From the NCBI RefSeq assembly GCF_000721265.1, contig NZ_JOFZ01000016.1:124001-188000 (forward strand): 64,000 bases of DNA, in the 5' to 3' direction. The stretch comes from Streptomyces sp. NRRL F-5126. Its GTDB lineage: Bacteria; Actinomycetota; Actinomycetes; Streptomycetales; Streptomycetaceae. Each line of letters begins with the position of its first letter. The stretch's first letter is position 1. The notes under the pieces are model-generated. The model made no database searches and was not told the origin of the DNA. It saw nothing but the letters and a program-made list of their open reading frames with translations. Both the position numbers and the translations under genes were made by a program. Positions 62,436 to 64,000 of the stretch are shown here, piece by piece.

Positions 62436-64000
62436 TCAGCGCTTCTCGCGCAGCTCCTTGTTGATGAAGTCGAGGATCTCGTTGGCCGAAGCCGACTCCA
62501 TCCGCCGGGCCACGTCCTGCTCCGGCACGGCCTCGACCGTCCGCAGCTGCTTCCACTTCGCCATGACCGTCTCGAGCCGAAGCGTGATCCGGGAGTGGGT
62601 CTCCTCGTCCGGCTCCTCCGTCAGCCCCGCCAGCGCCGACTCCAGACCGGCGAGCTCCGACAGCATCGGGGGCTCGGCCTCCGGCAGATCGGGAGCGAGC
62701 TGCTCCCGCAGATACCGGGCCAGCGCCGTGGGCGTCGGATGGTCGAAGACGAGCGTCGCAGGCAGCCGGACACCGGTGCTGGCACTCAGCTTGTTCCGCA
62801 GCTCCACCGCCGTCAGCGAGTCGATGCCCAGCTCCTTGAAGGCACTGTCCGCCTCGATCGCCGACGGATCGGTGTGCCCGAGCGTGGCGGCGAGCTGGTC
62901 CCGGATCAGATTGACCAGCAGCTGGTCTCGCTGACGGTCACTCATCGGCGCCAGCCGCCCGGTCAGAGAGTTGCGCCCCTCACCCTCGGCCGCGCCACCC
63001 GCGAGCGTCCGGCGCCGGCTCTTCACGAGGCTCCGGAAGAGCGGCGGCAACTGGTCAGCGTAACCCCGCAGGGCACCGTGGTTGAGATGCGCGGTGACGA
63101 GACTCGCGCGGCCGGAGGCCAGCGCCCCGTCGAACAGGGCCAGACCCTCGGCACTGCTCATCGGCGCGATGCCGTTGCGGTCGATGCGACTGAGATCGGT
63201 CGTGTTCAGATGCTGGGTCAGATTGCTCGTCTGCTCCCAGAAACCCCAGGCCATGGAGGTGGCGGGCAGCCCCAGAGCCTGCCTGTGATGGGCCAGGGCG
63301 TCCAGGAACGTGTTGGCCGCCGCGTAGTTGGCCTGGCCCGGGCTCCCGAGCGAACCGGCCGCAGACGAGTACAGGACGAACGCCGCGAGGTCGAGGTGCC
63401 GGGTCTGCGTGTGCAGGTTCCAGGCGGCGTCGGCCTTGGGCAGCAGCACGGTGTCCAGACTGTCCAGCGTGAGCTTCTCCACCGTGGCGTCCCCCACCGC
63501 ACCCGCCGTGTGCACGACGGCGGTGAGCGGATGGGCATCGGGCACCCCGGCGAGCAGCGCGGCGAGCTGCTCCGCGTCGGCCGTGTCACAGGCCGCGACG
63601 GTGACCTCCGCGCCGAGCCCGTTCAGCTCCTCGCACAGCGCCTCGGCACCCTCCGCTCGCGGGCCGCTGCGGCTGACGAGCAACAGCCGCATGTGTCCCT
63701 GACCCACCAGGTGCCGGGCCAGCAGACTGCCCAGGGTGCCGGTGCCACCGGTGATCAGCACGGTCCCCTCCGGGTCCAGCGCATGCGGCACCGTCAGCAC
63801 CATCTTGCCGATGTGACGCGCCTGGCTGAGGAAGCGGAACGCCTCCGGAGCCTGCCGGATGTCCCACGCCGTGACCGGCAGCGGACGCAGCACACCCGCC
63901 TCGAACAGGCCCAGCAGCTCGGTCAGGATTTCCTGGATGCGGTCGGGACCGGCCTCGAACAGGTCGAAGTTCTTGTACGCGACACTCGGATGCGCCGCCG
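62436..64000 (-). CDS. Modular type I polyketide synthase, C-terminal part (cut by window edge)
   Basis: The frame is open to the window edge and gives 520 residues. It begins in the last part of an enoylreductase (A-P-E-A-F-R-F-L-S-Q-A-R-H-I-G-K). A ketoreductase follows, with T-G-G-T-G-T-L-G-S-L-L-A and an S-Y-N catalytic set (Y-S-S-A-A-G, Q-A-N-Y-A-A-A-N). H-T-A-G-A-V-G-D keeps the Asp linked with B-type stereochemistry. The ACP has Ser in G-I-D-S-L-T-A-V-E-L-R. A C-terminal docking region ends N-E-I-L-D-F-I-N-K-E-L. There is no thioesterase, so the chain passes to another PKS protein or is released by tetronate ring formation. Confidence 0.95.
   Translation of the reverse strand, partial: AAHPSVAYKNFDLFEAGPDRIQEILTELLGLFEAGVLRPLPVTAWDIRQAPEAFRFLSQARHIGKMVLTVPHALDPEGTVLITGGTGTLGSLLARHLVGQGHMRLLLVSRSGPRAEGAEALCEELNGLGAEVTVAACDTADAEQLAALLAGVPDAHPLTAVVHTAGAVGDATVEKLTLDSLDTVLLPKADAAWNLHTQTRHLDLAAFVLYSSAAGSLGSPGQANYAAANTFLDALAHHRQALGLPATSMAWGFWEQTSNLTQHLNTTDLSRIDRNGIAPMSSAEGLALFDGALASGRASLVTAHLNHGALRGYADQLPPLFRSLVKSRRRTLAGGAAEGEGRNSLTGRLAPMSDRQRDQLLVNLIRDQLAATLGHTDPSAIEADSAFKELGIDSLTAVELRNKLSASTGVRLPATLVFDHPTPTALARYLREQLAPDLPEAEPPMLSELAGLESALAGLTEEPDEETHSRITLRLETVMAKWKQLRTVEAVPEQDVARRMESASANEILDFINKELREKR

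Overview
The window is high-GC actinobacterial DNA, almost certainly a Streptomyces chromosome. It carries a conservon operon (cvnA-D), a 2-methylisoborneol operon with an encapsulin-type shell gene, Streptomyces-type MmyB-domain regulators, a DUF5133 protein, a SARP regulator with a TTA codon, many GTG starts and a type I polyketide synthase. Gene density is high, and many gene pairs share stop and start bases (ATGA, GTGA or TTGA overlaps).

Layout. 0-11.3 kb: small regulator and enzyme genes (two LysR, XRE/MmyB, amidohydrolase, GNAT, SDR plus NADP oxidoreductase, two-component pair, MarR with a SnoaL-like gene, MFS with a FadR-type GntR). 11.7-15.3 kb: three exported hydrolases (Tat-secreted amidase, GH25 lysozyme, sialidase-fold protein with a ricin-type lectin domain). 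15.3-18.8 kb: a minus-strand operon of family 2B encapsulin/cNMP-binding protein, 2-methylisoborneol synthase and GPP C-methyltransferase. It is followed by the 3' relic of a glycogen debranching enzyme gene. 19.5-23.3 kb: a two-component system facing a permease/ATPase pair. 23.4-27.7 kb: the conservon and an alpha/beta hydrolase.

28.4-52.99 kb is bracketed by two identical tRNA-Pro(GGG) genes. It holds a glycan-use block (GH15; secreted GH59; GH20 with an ABC sugar importer and GntR regulator; divergent CBM3-GH16 enzyme), a signalling block (two HATPase anti-sigma-type kinases, two SpoIIE phosphatases, a CHASE3 kinase, a response regulator, an STAS protein, MarR genes) and lutABC for lactate oxidation. 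A dead tyrosine integrase fragment lies just after the second tRNA.

54.2-64 kb is the edge of a polyketide cluster. It contains a tandem 3-hydroxyacyl-CoA dehydrogenase and crotonyl-CoA carboxylase/reductase (ethylmalonyl-CoA supply), a SARP regulator, an FkbH-like glyceryl-ACP synthase, a stand-alone ACP, an E2-type acyltransferase and the end of a modular PKS (ER-KR-ACP plus docking region). The FkbH/ACP/E2 set is the signature of tetronate biosynthesis, so the product is inferred to be a tetronate or spirotetronate. The ketosynthase III-like cyclase, the eliminating hydrolase and most PKS genes would lie outside the window.
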